The translations under genes and the position numbers were made by a program. From the NCBI GenBank assembly GCA_907165275.2, contig OU015650.1, positions 13,050,001 to 13,114,000 of the forward strand: a stretch of 64,000 nt of DNA, read 5' to 3'. Positions 23,701 through 38,700 of the stretch are shown piece by piece. Numbering within the stretch: position 1 is the first letter of the stretch; each line of letters begins with the position of its first letter. The notes beneath the pieces were generated by a model. The model was not told the origin of the DNA, made no database searches, and worked only from the letters and a program-made list of their open reading frames with translations. This stretch comes from Zygaena filipendulae (taxonomy: Eukaryota > Arthropoda > Insecta > Lepidoptera > Zygaenidae).

Positions 23701-26700
23701 CGATGCGCCGGAGGGGAACACTGCAAAAAGCACCCTTATATTATAAATGCATCAGTGGACAGGTCGGCCGCGACAAAAAGTCGAGCTTCGAGCACGCCGC
23801 GTATAAATTATTTATGCCATTTTTAGCATTTCGGAGTAGCGCTGGTGCCGCGGTCGGACGTCGCACCGCTGACGAGCAGCTCTGTCAACGACAACGACAA
23901 ATTGAAATTATCTATGAATACGCCTTTTATAGAAAGAAACAATATGCGTACCTACGCGCGTTTGTCAAATAACGATTGGCTAAATGAAATACTGGAGTTG
24001 AATAATATTATGATTTCGAATGTCTTTAATTAGCTTTCTTGCACTTACCTTCAAATAAGGGAGCTGATGGGTAAGTTATAATATTTGAGTGTTGATAAAA
24101 ACATTCACCCTTATCTAGTGTTGTCCTTTAGATGGAATCATTATTACACATTATAGGCGTGCGTTCAGTCCAGTACTAATCTATCATTAAATTATATTTT
24201 CCGATTAGGAATATATCTTTACTTGCAAAGGTCAGCGCTTCTATAGAAATGTGTCATAGTATGCATATACGCTGTTCTATTAAAAGAATTTTGCCTTTTT
24301 AATTGATCTACATTTATAGTCTGTAGATTCCTGTTCGAACTGAACAATCAAAACCACCACGAAACTGCAGGCAGACTAGATAAAGTTTTAATTGGAAATT
24401 CCGGACAAAATACTTTCATGATCGCCGCCCGGTCGCAGTCCGGGCCGATACATTCTCGCTTCGGCAACGACTGAGTTTTTACCATACCGCAAACTCGTTC
24501 CAATCAACCATTATTTACTCAATAAATATGGCTTCGACGCCAATTATTTTCTTTCATAATTGTTTTTTTTATAAACATTTTTCTGTACTAAACATTTGGT
24601 TGAAATGGTGAAATTTGGAGACCATTTACGGTTTAAGTTATGCTAAGTTAACCATTTAAATACGCTCTTCGAAAGCTATAACAATAAAACTGCCGCAGTT
24701 GAAGAGTTTGTTTTTTGTTCAGCTGCTTGCTGAATCCGCACGGAGAGGCAGCATCTCTTGAGTATATACAGTTGTATAGCTACTTGTTTTGAAACAATTT
24801 GAACAACTGAGCACCGCAATTTGTCGTTCTTGGCAATTAAAAAGTTTAGGTCAATGAAGCAAGTTCCGTCCCATTCAGCGTTGAACAATTGCAAATTGAA
24901 ACCGTTAATCCAATACTTATCCGGCGCAGTGGCACAGCGCCACCGAACCCCGAGTCACAATCGATCATAATATGGCGCAAAAAACATAATAACCTGCAGC
25001 CATGTCTCGAGGCGCACTCTCATACTCATTGTTCTTGGCTTTCATCAAATACGCGGCCCGAAGTTTCTCAACATTGTTACTGACGTGAACTGCATTCGTA
25101 AGGTCCACACCCTCTCCTATGCATGACACATTTGGACGCAGATAAGCAATAACATGTTAACCCACAAAATTAAGTTATTGATTCAGAACCATTTATTGAG
25201 AGTTAGGGAACGTTTTTAATTATGTGTTTACCTTACTACATTGCTTAAATATGTAACTAAATATTGAACATAAAAAATGTTGCACAAAATGGCGCTCCGC
25301 TCCTACTTTCAAAACACGATTTACTCAAAATTTCTCCAGTGTGGGTTAACACACTGTTGCTTATTTATGTCCATTTGCACCGGCCGGCCTCTTTCACTAT
25401 AGAACTAATAACTGGCACATTTCCATAATCATTTTAATCATGTAAATTGTACAACAATTAATGCTTCTCATTAGATAGAAGCATGCCTCAGTGGCGGAAG
25501 ATTATAAAAACAAAAGCTTCAATAAAATAACTAATTTATAACGAGTTAATTGCATTTTTTACTCAGTATGTATAGAGGGAAAAAATAAAAACGATAAGAA
25601 TAAATTTTATGTGAGAGTTTTCAAGGCACCTTGTTTCCTTCACTTTAGTACTATCAAGTTTGTGCAAGAAAATATTAAATTATGTTTACGATGTTACAAG
25701 TTACAAACTTACAACTGACCAACTTCTGTTTGAAGTTAATTATATTACTCTAACCTTAAAAACGATAAAGTGGTACAATGTAATGGTATCGCTACAAAAA
25801 CTTTTTTAAGCCTATTTGAGGAGCGAAGCTTGCTAGTTAATGGCACGGAGCGTGTTACTTTGACATATTAAGAGGAGATCGTAAACTGGTTTGAAGAAAA
25901 ACTGGATAAGACAGGAGCTTCTGGGCATCAGCAAATTAAAGGCCACGACGCTACCTGTACGCAGCCGCAGTGCAAGTTGCAACAGATCTTTTAGGGTGCG
26001 CAGACGCCAGCCGACTGCACATATCATTACCTGCTTTAATGGACCGGCAAGCTAAATAGAGGTAGGTACATTGCAACGACGCCGTTATACCATTAAAGGA
26101 CATTTATTTTGCAATTCGTTCATAAATATACAAATAGATAAAAATAGGAGTCCGCATAAATATTTTAATGGGTTTTAATTGTCAAGTACCTACGTGAACA
26201 GTTTTATCAACGGGAGATAAAGACGAATTTGAGAATAGCACACCGTATAAATATTATAACACGGAATACTCCTTTAATAATTGAAAAGAATAGGACCGTT
26301 TTTAATTTAGATTTTATATTGCTAACGAAAAAAAATATAAAGTATTAAATCAAAACCAAATGTATGAGAGAGACCAAAAATAATTTTAATAGATAAACGC
26401 AGCGCAGGTGTTATTTTATCTAGTTCTTCAGCAAATGCACTTTAAAACCAATGATCTTATAAATATTTACTTAAAATCATTGTTTAAAACATTAAAATCC
26501 CTAGTAAGTTACTATTTGAAAACAATTTATATATATATCATTTATTCATCTCCACAAATTAAGTACATGAAGAGTGTTTTAATTAAGAAAAGTAGGAGAT
26601 CTGGAGCCTAATCTAGGATAACCTGTATTATAGGTCTCCAGGACCCGAACATTGTAATGTGTTAGGAATGTTGTAATTGTGTTAGGAAACAACCGAATAT

Positions 26701-29700
26701 TGTAAGCAATATTGGAAGAAAGTCCCAGAGAGTTCCGATATAAACCAACAAATCAAACCAAAATCCTAAGAATCAAGACTTAGATAGATATATCAGACCA
26801 CAAACATCCGTGTAGCGACGCAGGTAATGTTAGACATTGTGGGATTGTAACAGTCAGTGAATAGGTGCATAGAACTTATTGTAACCTTCACAGAGCAAAA
26901 GTCCTATTCGGAACGCTTCACGTATGTAACGATAATGACAAACTGCAATCTTTTAAAACTAGATAGAGTTACTCACTACTTGTTTATGAAAGACTAAGGT
27001 CTTTAAGAAATAGAGTTAAAACGGGGATTCAATTTAAATAGAAACAGTATAATATTATACTACATAACATAATACTCGTACTACAATAATAAAAATCAGT
27101 GATAGATTCGTTGACTTGAGAACCAATGAAATATCAACTTTAAAATAGGAAAAAGTCGATGGGTGTTGAGTTTTTCGATTTGCTTAGTATAACGGACGTT
27201 TATCGGTGTCTCATAATAATAATAACAATAATATTTGCTTAAGTCATTGTTTGCCGTAATGGTAGATTACTTTAAAAGTAGCATTAAAATTTGTCCTAAT
27301 CTCCAATCAATAGGTAATCCTACTAATATCATAAATCTGAAAGTGTGATGTTTGAATGTTTGTTACTCAATCACGAAAAAACGGCTGAACGGATTCGGAT
27401 GAAATTTGGCGTGCACGTTGTCAGGGATACAGAAAAGGACATAGGGTACTTTTATCCCGGAATTCCCGCGGGAACTCCAAAATTACCGCGGGTGAAACCG
27501 CGGTTATAGTAAAATATAATTTTATTGAAACAATAGGAAAACCAAAATATCATTTTAGATTTAACGTCAAATTAGTCAATTGATTTTGGATAAAACTACT
27601 ACTTTTGCATTACTTAACCCTTACCCGCGCTAATTCCGGAGTTCCCGCAGGAATTTCGGGACAAAAAGTACTCTATGCTCTATGCGTAACAAAAAAACAA
27701 CTTATATTCGCATATTTTATAATATAAGTTAGGATTATTCGACTGCAAATTAAAAAACTTGATTTGAGAACGTATTGAGTTTTATGTCCGTTCATTCATA
27801 TTATGGGTATCTCACTCTCTCTCTCTCACTCAGCACTCAGGGTCATTTTAATGATTACTTAATTAAATAAGTTTAAATAAGTTTATTCAATTGGTAACTT
27901 TAAAGTGGCTTAACATGACTGGGGTCTCCTTTTAAGTATAACAATACCTGTGTTAGGAGACCCCAAAGTAATAATTTTAAGTAAAGATTTAAAATGATAC
28001 TGCCGCACTCAGAGACGTTCATTAAATTAAGTTCAATTCGCATTTAACGGCCGCATTCAGAGTCGTCGACTCAGTGGGACTGCTGCGGCCGGATTTCAAA
28101 CATCCGAAATAAAGCCGCAGCATTCATTCCATTAGGTACGTACGAAATGCGTTCGGAGTTCGGAATAGGGCGACGACGCTACGTCGCGTGGCCGCGGACA
28201 CAATGAAAGTGTTCGTGTAGATACCCGCAGCGCAGCCCGGAACACGCGTAGGTGCAGGCACGACTTGAGTACCCGCTTACAGCTAGAAGGCGCACGTGCT
28301 CAACATCCATCGGATTTTGTAATAGTCACTGGCGCAACATAACTTGTGTATCCGGTGTATTTGATTGTAGCGAGCCGATAGTACCTAAATAAGTTCAATA
28401 CTAATATTATAAAGAGACAAGATTTGATTTTTTGTATGTTTGTTTGTAATGGATAAACTTAAACATTACTTACTTGGTCGCAATTTAATACTTATAATAT
28501 CATTGCTTGATCGATTTTAATAGAATATAATTATTTCACTTTAACAAGTGTTCCTGAGTGACATAGTAATTAGTAATGAACACTTATTTTAATCTTTTTA
28601 ACCGAAACTGCGAGGGATCGACTAATCCTACCAATACCTATAATAAATGTGAAAGTGTGGATGTTTGGATGTTTGTTACTCAATCACGCAAAAACGGCTG
28701 AACGGATTTGGATAAAATTTGGCATGCACCGGCACAGAGAAGGACATAGGTTACTTTTTATCCTGGAATTCCCGCGGGAACTCCGAAATTACCGCGGCTG
28801 AAACCGCAGGGCACAGCTAGTTAAAATATAAAACTTGTTAAAAATGTACATTTTTTAAGTTTTACATTATGTAAGTTTTCTGATCACAGTTTGTACAAAA
28901 ATATATCTCTATTATACCTACATAATATATTGCATAGAATTTGCAAGATCACATAACTATTTAGAAGAGCTGAAGTTTAAACAAGCATATTAGGTAGTTA
29001 AAAAAATATATCGTAACTTGTCTAGTTTCCTATTTAAATAAGTTATTGATTTTTTATAAGCTAGAAGATTTTGACAGTTTTACATTCAACGTTGTAGGGT
29101 ATGTGTATATATATACCTATATTAACATTAACATTATAATAATGTCCTTGGTTCATAAGACTTAGGTACCTATAGGTAGGTAAGTATAGAATATTAGGTA
29201 CATGAGTAAAATCTAATTGCGCAATGTTCTCAGTGTAGTAACGAAACACCTTGTAATTTGTTAATCTAACACGATTGCGATCACGAATACATTATGTGGA
29301 TGGATGTAATTGAAGAGTATGTTTGGGTTTTTCTTAAGTACGACGAGAGCGTCATCTCGTCAACGTCAAAACTTACTCGAATACAGCGGCAACAAAATTA
29401 ATGATAGTTTCTTTTGATATACCGGAAGAGAGATATAGAGATACTAAAATATGTGCAAATTCCAAACTCACAGATGCCTCGCTGAGCATCGAGCGGCGTA
29501 ACCTCAAAATCAGGGGTCAACGCGGATGCAAACAGAGTCCGCAGATGCTCCCGACAGACAATTAATAAGACGGGGACTCCGCCCCCGGCTCGAGGCGGCG
29601 ACTTAACAGCGACCATATAACAAACCAACCCCGCCGACCGCCGACCCCGAAACAAGAGATAAGCCGATTATAACGCAAATCCTGGAGAAAACGCAACATG

Positions 29701-32700
29701 CCGTGCCCCAGATAAATTATAGACGAAACATTATGATCGCAATTCACAACTGAAAAAAACTGAGCAGTGTTTCCATCCACAATAAAATCCGAAGAATTTG
29801 CGACAGCAAAATCCGAATAGTTTAAGCACAGAAGTATCATCAGTTTAAGTCTGGCTAATACTTCAAAGACCAAATTAGTCAAATTAATCTCGTCTCGGTA
29901 ATTTTAAGTAATTAATTATAGATAAGGTAGTAGGTATTGAAGTCATCGACGTGCGTCTGCACTGTGCACTAATATGGATTAGTTTAACGAAAATCCTATG
30001 TGACCATATTAAGGCGGATCAGCCCGGTACCGGCACAGAGGATAGCGTCACGAACGCCGTCAGCTGTTCGCGCGTGTTTGTAACATTTCGGCAGTCGATA
30101 GATCATACGATGATACCATGTAAGGTCGCCCGAGCTAAATTCTGATGATGTCATTGCACGTAAGTATATTAGTGGCGGATCGCGTGCCCATTTTGATTCT
30201 CCGCTCAATAATTACACACCCAAGCAAAAGGAGTCGGTGCTGTCATGAAATAACGAAAATTGTAACCACCACGCAATATATGTGTAGGATGGTAATAATT
30301 TGAGTAATGGCGCAGTCGGTTACGATAACACAAACACGTCGAGTCGAGCTATCATTATTTCAAACACTCCATCGGCTGCCATCAAACGCTTCGGAATAAT
30401 CACGAACAAGAAAAAGATTACGAAGAATTATTAAAGAATACCTAATATAATTAAAGTGAGCACGCCATTAATCTTTTCGTAAGTCAAAATGTTGTACACT
30501 AGTGATTAGAGGTCAAGGTCTATCCATTAATTAAGCGTCACGCGTCGTCTTGAAAGAAATCTTAATAATTATTTATCTAAGAAAATATCGCATCGCATCT
30601 TTACATTGTATCAAGTAGGAAACTATTTCGTTCAAAACTAGCTGTTCCCTCTTCGTTTTGAGCCGCGTGAATTTCAGAACTCCCTCGGGAACTTTAGGAA
30701 TAGTATCCTATGAAACTCAAGGACACACGAATAAATAAATAATTAAATAATGACGTAGCGTATCAGTGAAAGATCTTTCAGAATCGGAGTCCCCTACACA
30801 AAGTTTACCTCTTTATAATATTAATATATAATGTTGATTGTATGTATTTTATCATAGAACGATATTACTAGTTATTTATTAAATATCGCTAAGAAATAAA
30901 TCATTTCAGAGTTAGTTAGTTAGTTACCTAATCCGTAAGATAAAATAATTGTACTAAATCACCAACTTGGCAATAGGATGATAAATATTCAAAGTGGGTG
31001 TTACTTGAATTACTAGAATACAAATGGGTCCATACAACTTAGTAACGTGGTAGCAGCAGCTCTAACGTGCATTTCCCTCGTTGACTCTCGCTCCTATAAT
31101 ATTTCACGACAGCTGTCTAAGGAATGGAAAAAATGATGGCTTGAATGTCGGATGAATAAAAAAAGTGTAACATGTGGGCCAGTGTCCAATATGATGGGCA
31201 AGCACGTGCAGAAAAGCTGCGACCATCACTTAACAATATATTAGTTTAGTGGTGTGCTAAATTAGGGACCAAAAATGTCAATGAGAAGTTATTTTATTTC
31301 TAGTACCTAATATGTAGAGTCATGGAGCCATGGAGTAGTAGGAGGTAATAATTGTGTATTGTCATGTTTTGTCACATTTACCTATCTAAGCAGCATCTTA
31401 CTTCAATGTATAAATCAAGACGAAGCGTTTATTACGCCGATGGTAGCTGTGCGAGTCTAGCTATTCAGTGAAGTCAATGGCGTGTGACCGGTGGCTGCGA
31501 GCGGTCGCCGGGCGCTGGGTGACGCCGGCATTCTTTACTCACGTTTTGTTCCATTTTTGTTTTTCTCGACGTAACAGCTATCGTACTAACCCCAATCGAA
31601 GGTAATTGAAAAATCTACAAGTCATTGTCATTACAACAATACGTAATCTTAATATAACAGTTCTATCCTAGTAACTCCTAACAGCAAAAACTCCAAAAAC
31701 AAATAATCACAAGTAATAATCATAAGTTAATAATTAATATTGCATCATTATCAAAATGCGATAAACTTTTCAGAAGCTACTGATCTGTAGAGTCATAAAA
31801 ACTTCAACCTGCACTCGTCGAGGCGCGTCGTCGATCGATGAGTAACTAATCTCGCGGTCATCCTGTCTTTGTCTGTGCATCGAGACTCGGGAGAGGCATA
31901 ACATTATCTGGGCATTAGCGAACCGAGGGAGCGAGCGGGTGTCCGGGGGCCATTTGTCATCGGCCGTGAGGGCGAGGCGGGGAAGAAAGTGGCGGAGGCT
32001 CAGAGCGGCCGCAGACGCGAGCACAAAAACAAGACGCGGGGAGCGGGGGCAGGGCGCCGGCTCGGCCGAGCGCCAGGGCTGCCACTCATTACATTAAAAC
32101 TAGGTAGGTACTTACTGGAACTTTGTACCAAACTGTTTCATATATAAAACAAACCTCTAGTGCTGAACCTTCTCCAGCTACTCAATATGCAAATTATTTT
32201 AAATAATAAAGGATAGTGTAATATTCAAAAAGATTTCAGTCACATCGTGAATTATTTTCCCTAGAAAGCTGTCGTAAAAATACTTTGAAAGGCTCATTGA
32301 AAGGGTCAAGCGCTATGTTAGGGCAAAAAGTGGAAGAGTGTTAACTCACGTTATTATGGATGTATATCATATTATATCAAAGCAGAAAGGCGCGTGCTGA
32401 CCACTTTTTGTCAGCGAAGGGACCATTCACACTAACTCTAGCTGACCCTTACACTGTCAAACATATAGCTATATTATGACAATTGTATAGTTTCGTGACT
32501 GGTTGTTGTTACACAGCAACATTCTAAATTGTACCCTGACTGAATGGTGAACTTGACGATGCGGGTTTTAAATTTATTTTTTGATTTATTTTTAAATAGC
32601 AGCATAGATCCAAACTATTTGAAATGTAAACCAAAAAGGTGTTGAATTTAAAATAAAACTATTGAAACAAAATCAAAATTTTAATCACACTACAAAAATA

Positions 32701-35700
32701 AAATCTATTAAAACTATCTTCAAATATGGTAAATGCTTACAAGCATTTTTGTTGAAATATTTTAATGATTTACAATAAATCAAATACCGGTATGATTCCT
32801 TTAGTTACTTATAAATCATTGGGTATCGTGCAAGCAAAGCACAGTGATTTGGCAATTGACTTGAGGAAACCAATGAAGTAGCGAATTTAGTGATTAATCT
32901 CGCTGGGAGATTGTTATTTAATAGATCTCTAGACAGATACCTAAGTATACCTAACTAGCTGTAAACTGTAGTGTACATACGTTGTGTAGAACTAAAAGCA
33001 CTTTATAACATGAACGTAGTTACATGGCACATAGAATCATTAGCAGCGCTCGGTCGATTGTTGGCCATTCGGGGTCCGGAGACGGGTTTTTGTGTGTACC
33101 TAAGCTACGCTACGCCAAATTGCATCCGCACAATACGTGTGCCTCTGACTAAATGAATAAAGTTTATTGCATGAGGTGTGATTTGTTCAGCTATCGTGCG
33201 ATTCATTTTGAAAGAACAAACACAATTAGGTACAATTTAATTTTATACATGAAATAGGAAATTTGTCTTCAGTAATTTCGATTAAAGCTCTGATTGTACA
33301 TATTGGATGATACCTATACACCGACCGACACATCCGACCTAACTTGTTCTAATATAATTTTAGAAAATCACTGTTCCGAAGGCAAAGGTTTTATAGTCTA
33401 ACTCTTTGTACATCAAAGTGTATGAAAGAATGTTAGACTAATACATTCTTAAGCTTAACTATAATATAGTCTGACTTAAGTTAAAATCACACAACAAAAC
33501 ATAGAGAGAACGATGTCGATGGGCTAAAAACAACAACATTTTTACTTATATTGTAATAATAGTTAAGCATTGGAACTTGACTGGTTATCCGGTATATAGA
33601 TATCCGTGAAGGATATGACGTTATACGGGAGCAGTATGATTGAAGCCAGCCTTTAAAATTCGATAAGTCCAAAAAATTTTGTACCTATTTAAAAATAGAG
33701 ATGTTATTGAGTAATTTCAAAGTCCGAATGTTTAAAGATGAACGATGCATTGTTGTTTTTATCTATTTATATCGTACAGACAATGGTTTTTATAGCGGAT
33801 ATTTTTAATTAAAATCTAGATACCGTACCGACAATTGTACCTACAATTTATTAGAAAGAACCAAAGACATTCTATATATCCTAGTATTTTTTTTTTAAAG
33901 ATTAATGTTTTTTTATAGTAAGTAATTATACCGGCACATGCTATTATTTTGAGTTTTAGAGAGTTTGAAGCCTTATTGAATGCTTCTGCACAAAACTAAT
34001 GGTGTTATAACTAGGCTACCTATATTCACAGATACTATAAATATAATTACCGAACACAATTAGAATTGCATGATAATGTCGACTACAAATTAAGTGTCCG
34101 GTGTAAACAATCAATTTGTGACGGTTGACTGACGAAACGTTATTTGTATAAGTAGGTAGTGGTTGGGAAGCTGAAATCCAGAATTGTAGATACTAGAAGC
34201 ACGCGACTAAACGATGAAAATATTATCAAAAAGAACAAGCGAAGACGTTATATTTATACAATCATGAACTCTGTTCCGCTCTTTACCGCTTACACATTAG
34301 TATAATACCTGTCATGAGAAAATGAAAGCTCAAAGTTTCAAAGACGAAGGTACGTATAAGTATGATGACATGTATAACTATGAATTATTTACTTGTTTCT
34401 TATGCTACTGCTCCACCTGCGTGTTAACGCGTAAATTAGTGCGCTAATTTAGATGTGGCCAACATTTTAACGCGTTAACTTACTAACATTACCACGTTAG
34501 ACATTAACATCAACGTTAACGTTAACGCAGGTGGAGCAGTAGCATTATTCTAAGTGCAATCAATATCTGAGTGAATCTTGCATCATATAATATGTAGATC
34601 AGTAACCCAACAACTGGCAAATAAAAGTTGGACTTTGAAATAAAAGAACCGAAGACAATACGTGACCTATAAAATAATCCAATAAAACGTTATTTTTAAC
34701 TGACTTCCCAAAAAGAATTTTTTTTTGTATGTTTGTTACGCGATTACTCGAAGACGGTTGGACCGATTTGGAAAATTCTTTTTGTATGAAAGGGTATACT
34801 CCAACTTAGGTCCCATTGCCACCAAGTCGGGATCCGATGATGGGATCTGGGAGAAATCGAGGGAACTCTTTAAAAATTATAGGCACACCTATAGCTATTT
34901 GAGTATTTTTTAAAGTAAATCGTTCATTTCCTTTCGAAAAGCAGAATTTTAAGAAGTGGAAATGATGATGAAGACCACAGATGGTCATCGGAACCACTCA
35001 ATAATAGGTATTTCACAGGTTCCGATTCGTTAACTTTAATGTGTTTTCTAAACAATGTATGCTTGTCACAATGTATATGGTGAAGTGGAACTGATGGTGA
35101 AGTACCAGTAGAACTCCTCAAAAATTAACGTCCCTGCATCAGGAAAAGCAATATTTTGTAAAAGGTGATGAGCAGTTGACATTAGGCTATTGTAACTTAG
35201 ATAAATTACAAACCAACCCACTGAAAAGCGAGAAATAAACAAAATTATAACAAAAAAATTAAAACCAACTTCCAAAAACACAAAACTAAAAATAACAAAA
35301 TACCGATATAATCCAAAAGACAAAAATACACGTAATATTATTATTGGTTTGTGCTACTACTGATCGGTTTGAAGTCGGTGGCGAGCCAAATATGGAGTAG
35401 ATGTGTAGATGGACTAAGTCCACTCCCGCCACGAGCTCGTTGTGAGAAGAGCAACCCAAGTGGGCAGACACAAGCGGGCTTGGCACCGAATTCAAACCAA
35501 TCAGTGGTAGCACAAACCAATAATAATTTTAAGTGTATTTTTGTCTTTTGATTAAATCGGTATTTTGTTATTTTTAGCTTTTAGTTTTGTTTTTGGAAGT
35601 CGGTTTTCATTTTTTTGTTAAAATTTTGTTTTTAATGACATAAATCTAAGTAGATATCTAAATGAATGACATTCTCAATGGCCGATTACAAAAGATTGTC

Positions 35701-38700
35701 GCTCTGCTCTGTTTGCTGGTAGTTTACTAAATTAATAATTTTATTGGTTCACGTTTAGTAACTGAAGCCCGGTTTAAATCGTGTGAATCTTGTTATTTTT
35801 CCTGGAGTTTTAACTCAGAGTGCTGGGTAAATCTGAGGTTATGTAGGAAGTTTAGACATAACAGCCAGGATCAGATGAAACTAGTGCGAACGTAGAGATC
35901 AATCTCTACACGATTCGATTATTTCATTCAACTCGGTACAGCAACTTTATGCTGTATCAAAATCACAAAGCTAAATTGCGTAATACGAAAGTATTACGGA
36001 ATTTAGAATATACATATAATGCGACTTTTTATCAATGTAGGCAGGCTACCTAATTGTATAGTTATCTAGTTTATCATATAAAAAATAAATAGCTGTTCCC
36101 CACGGTTTCACCCGCGGTAATTTCAGAGTTCCCGCGGGAACTCCGTGCTACAATATATGTTGCTCAGTGATAATGTAGCATTCTAAAGAGCATTTTGAAA
36201 GTTTATTCACACTATTTTGTAAATTTCTTGCTTTGTAAAAACGAATAAATAAATAAAAAAAAAGGTGAAAGAATTTACTATTACTATAGACATAGATACA
36301 GACATAGATAATGAAATAACATGATGAAATCCGTTCATATTGTTGTTGTTGTTTGTATTAATACTGAATGACGATTCAAAAGCGCCTGTAAAGGATTACT
36401 TGAATAAAGACATTTTGATTTGATTTGAAATATGAAATCGGTTTAGTAGTTTTTGAGTTAGATCGTAACAAACAAAGAAACAAACAAAAACATAAATTTT
36501 TCCTCTTTAATAATATTAATTTATTTATATGGAATACCAGCAGCACAATTATAATTTTTATATATAAAATGTTAATATAACAAAAATGCTAATGATAGGT
36601 CTTCACATGTAGACACAAATTAAGTACACTATCAAATAGCTTATAGCATCGACATAGCGTTCACACTGCATTATATCGCCTTCACACAGTTTATACTATA
36701 CCCAAAAATTATACAGTGAAACATAAAAATAATGAACAAATTTTAAGAGCGGAAGAAATCGTCGCCAAGCATCCTCCTCGCCGCCACTACGCTGGTATCG
36801 AACAGATCCAACTGATTGAATCTAGCAGATAATCCGTTGAAGTTACCACTCGCACGCAGAATGTATGTATTTTGCCTATAATTAGATGACGAAATGGGAG
36901 GCTTCAATATATTACTATTCCTTGAGAAATTAGGTGGGGCGTTAATTGGCAGTAGCGACAGCAGGTCAGGGCAGTCGATGGTGCTTTGAGCTATCTATAA
37001 GAGGAACGTCAAGTCGGCTAGTATTAATATAGATAAAATGAGACGTTTTATCAAGGTAAGCAGGCTACATATTACTTATCTAGTTTATATTAAACTTATA
37101 TACGTATTAAGTCGAACAAAAACACCTGCTGGGTTGAGGTTTGGAGAGAAAAGAGATTGAATAGCGCATAATTTATCAATAAGTAACCTCAGTAAGTAAC
37201 GAAGTACCTACACAGCTTAGAGTCATTAAAGCTTCTCATTATGACTTCGTCTTTGGCCTACGTGGATGGTTGTTAAGAAATTTTATTATATTAAAATATG
37301 AAAACGTAAATAATATCCAATGTAGGGTCTCCGATGAATGGCTACCTACATAAATACTTGTATACTAATTTGTCTAATCGGATTCTACGATAAAAATTTA
37401 ACAAACCAGACAGACGGAATCTCCAAATTCACACTGAAATTTACGTATCTACACTTATTTTACATTCATTTCTATATCTATAAAAATTAATCCCTCTTTC
37501 CCTAGGTCACGGCATCGCGCGTAACGGCTGGACTGATCATCATTAAATTTTGCCTACACGTTGTCAGGGGCAAAGAGAAGGACACTTGGGACACTTTTTA
37601 TCACGGAATTCCCGCGGAAACTCCGAAATTAATTTAGCTGTAGATGAAAATTGCTTTACCTTCGAGAACAGGTATAAACTGAAAATTATCTTCGAAGAAA
37701 AATTATCTACAGCTAAACATTTTTTTGCTGATTTAAATAATAATATGCATCTATAGCTAAACACCTACACCTATCTAGTCTAGTCTACACGGTAAAACTA
37801 TGGTAATTATCACCTTTTAAAGTTTAAAGGACCCCTGCCAACACAAGCTGGCAGGGAGAGTCCGATATGCAGGGACTAAAAACCCCTCCTCCATGCCACT
37901 CATTGCGGCGACTGTCTGATAATGCATCAGGCAGCCGCCGAGTGCTCCGTACTCCTCTTTCCAGCTGGCGCTCGTGAATCTCCTTCTGTTTCATGATCGA
38001 GGTGATGAAGGCCCTGATGCGGTTCCAAGGAGCTTCGCCTCTCGGCATCACCTCGACCATGTTGTCTTTGTTTATGTTCTCCCCGATTTCTATGTATTTC
38101 GGACTAACGCACGTTCGCGGTCGAACTTCGGGCACAGGAATAGTGTGTGCTCAGGTATATCGATTTCTGTACAAAACCAGCACTCATCTGTGGCGGACTT
38201 TCCTATTCTCTTCCTGTAAATATTAAACACTCCACGGCCAGAGAGGCACTGAGCAGTGTAGTAGGCCAGCGTTCCAAAACGACGCTGGGACTAAGCCCGA
38301 ACGTCTGGCAGGATCGCCTACATTACACTCTTGTAGTGTTTAAACATAACTGCCAGTTGACGGCTTACGCCTCACAGTAAAGCTCGCAAACTGTGAGGCC
38401 ACTGAGGCGTGAGCTCTGCATAGTTAAAAAAATCATGAACGTAGCGGGTAAACGCTCGCTGACTTGACAAGCCGTGTGTCACCGATTTTGATATGGGATA
38501 AAGTCGACAAAATGGGCGATACGTCTGCATATGTTATGCCTTAGATCATGGTCACCCAATACCCATGCATGCTGTCTGCAATAGGTATAAGGTCGAGATT
38601 ACAGTTCGAAACACCAAGAGGTTTTGCAACAAAACCATATTAATGATTAATAATAATATGTAGGTACCTATGTACATCGACACTAACAATTTTTTATGAA

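Noticed and set aside
23580..23972. 130-codon plus frame in the large intron
   Set aside because: No recognisable domain, starts from a non-ATG codon, and no splice or promoter support; noted only as a GC-richer block.
24045..24075. Donor-like cttacc site considered as an epimerase exon border
   Set aside because: The sequence before it contains an in-frame stop in the phase needed to join exon 23023-23081; the true upstream exon is at 38805-38856.
29398..29882. Two overlapping minus frames of 85 and 106 codons
   Set aside because: No family features; composition effect. Retained only as one of the GC-rich blocks of the intron.
31770..32024. 84-codon minus frame over the CpG-rich block
   Set aside because: Amino-acid composition follows the GC-rich DNA and no homology is recognised; coding status is unsupported.
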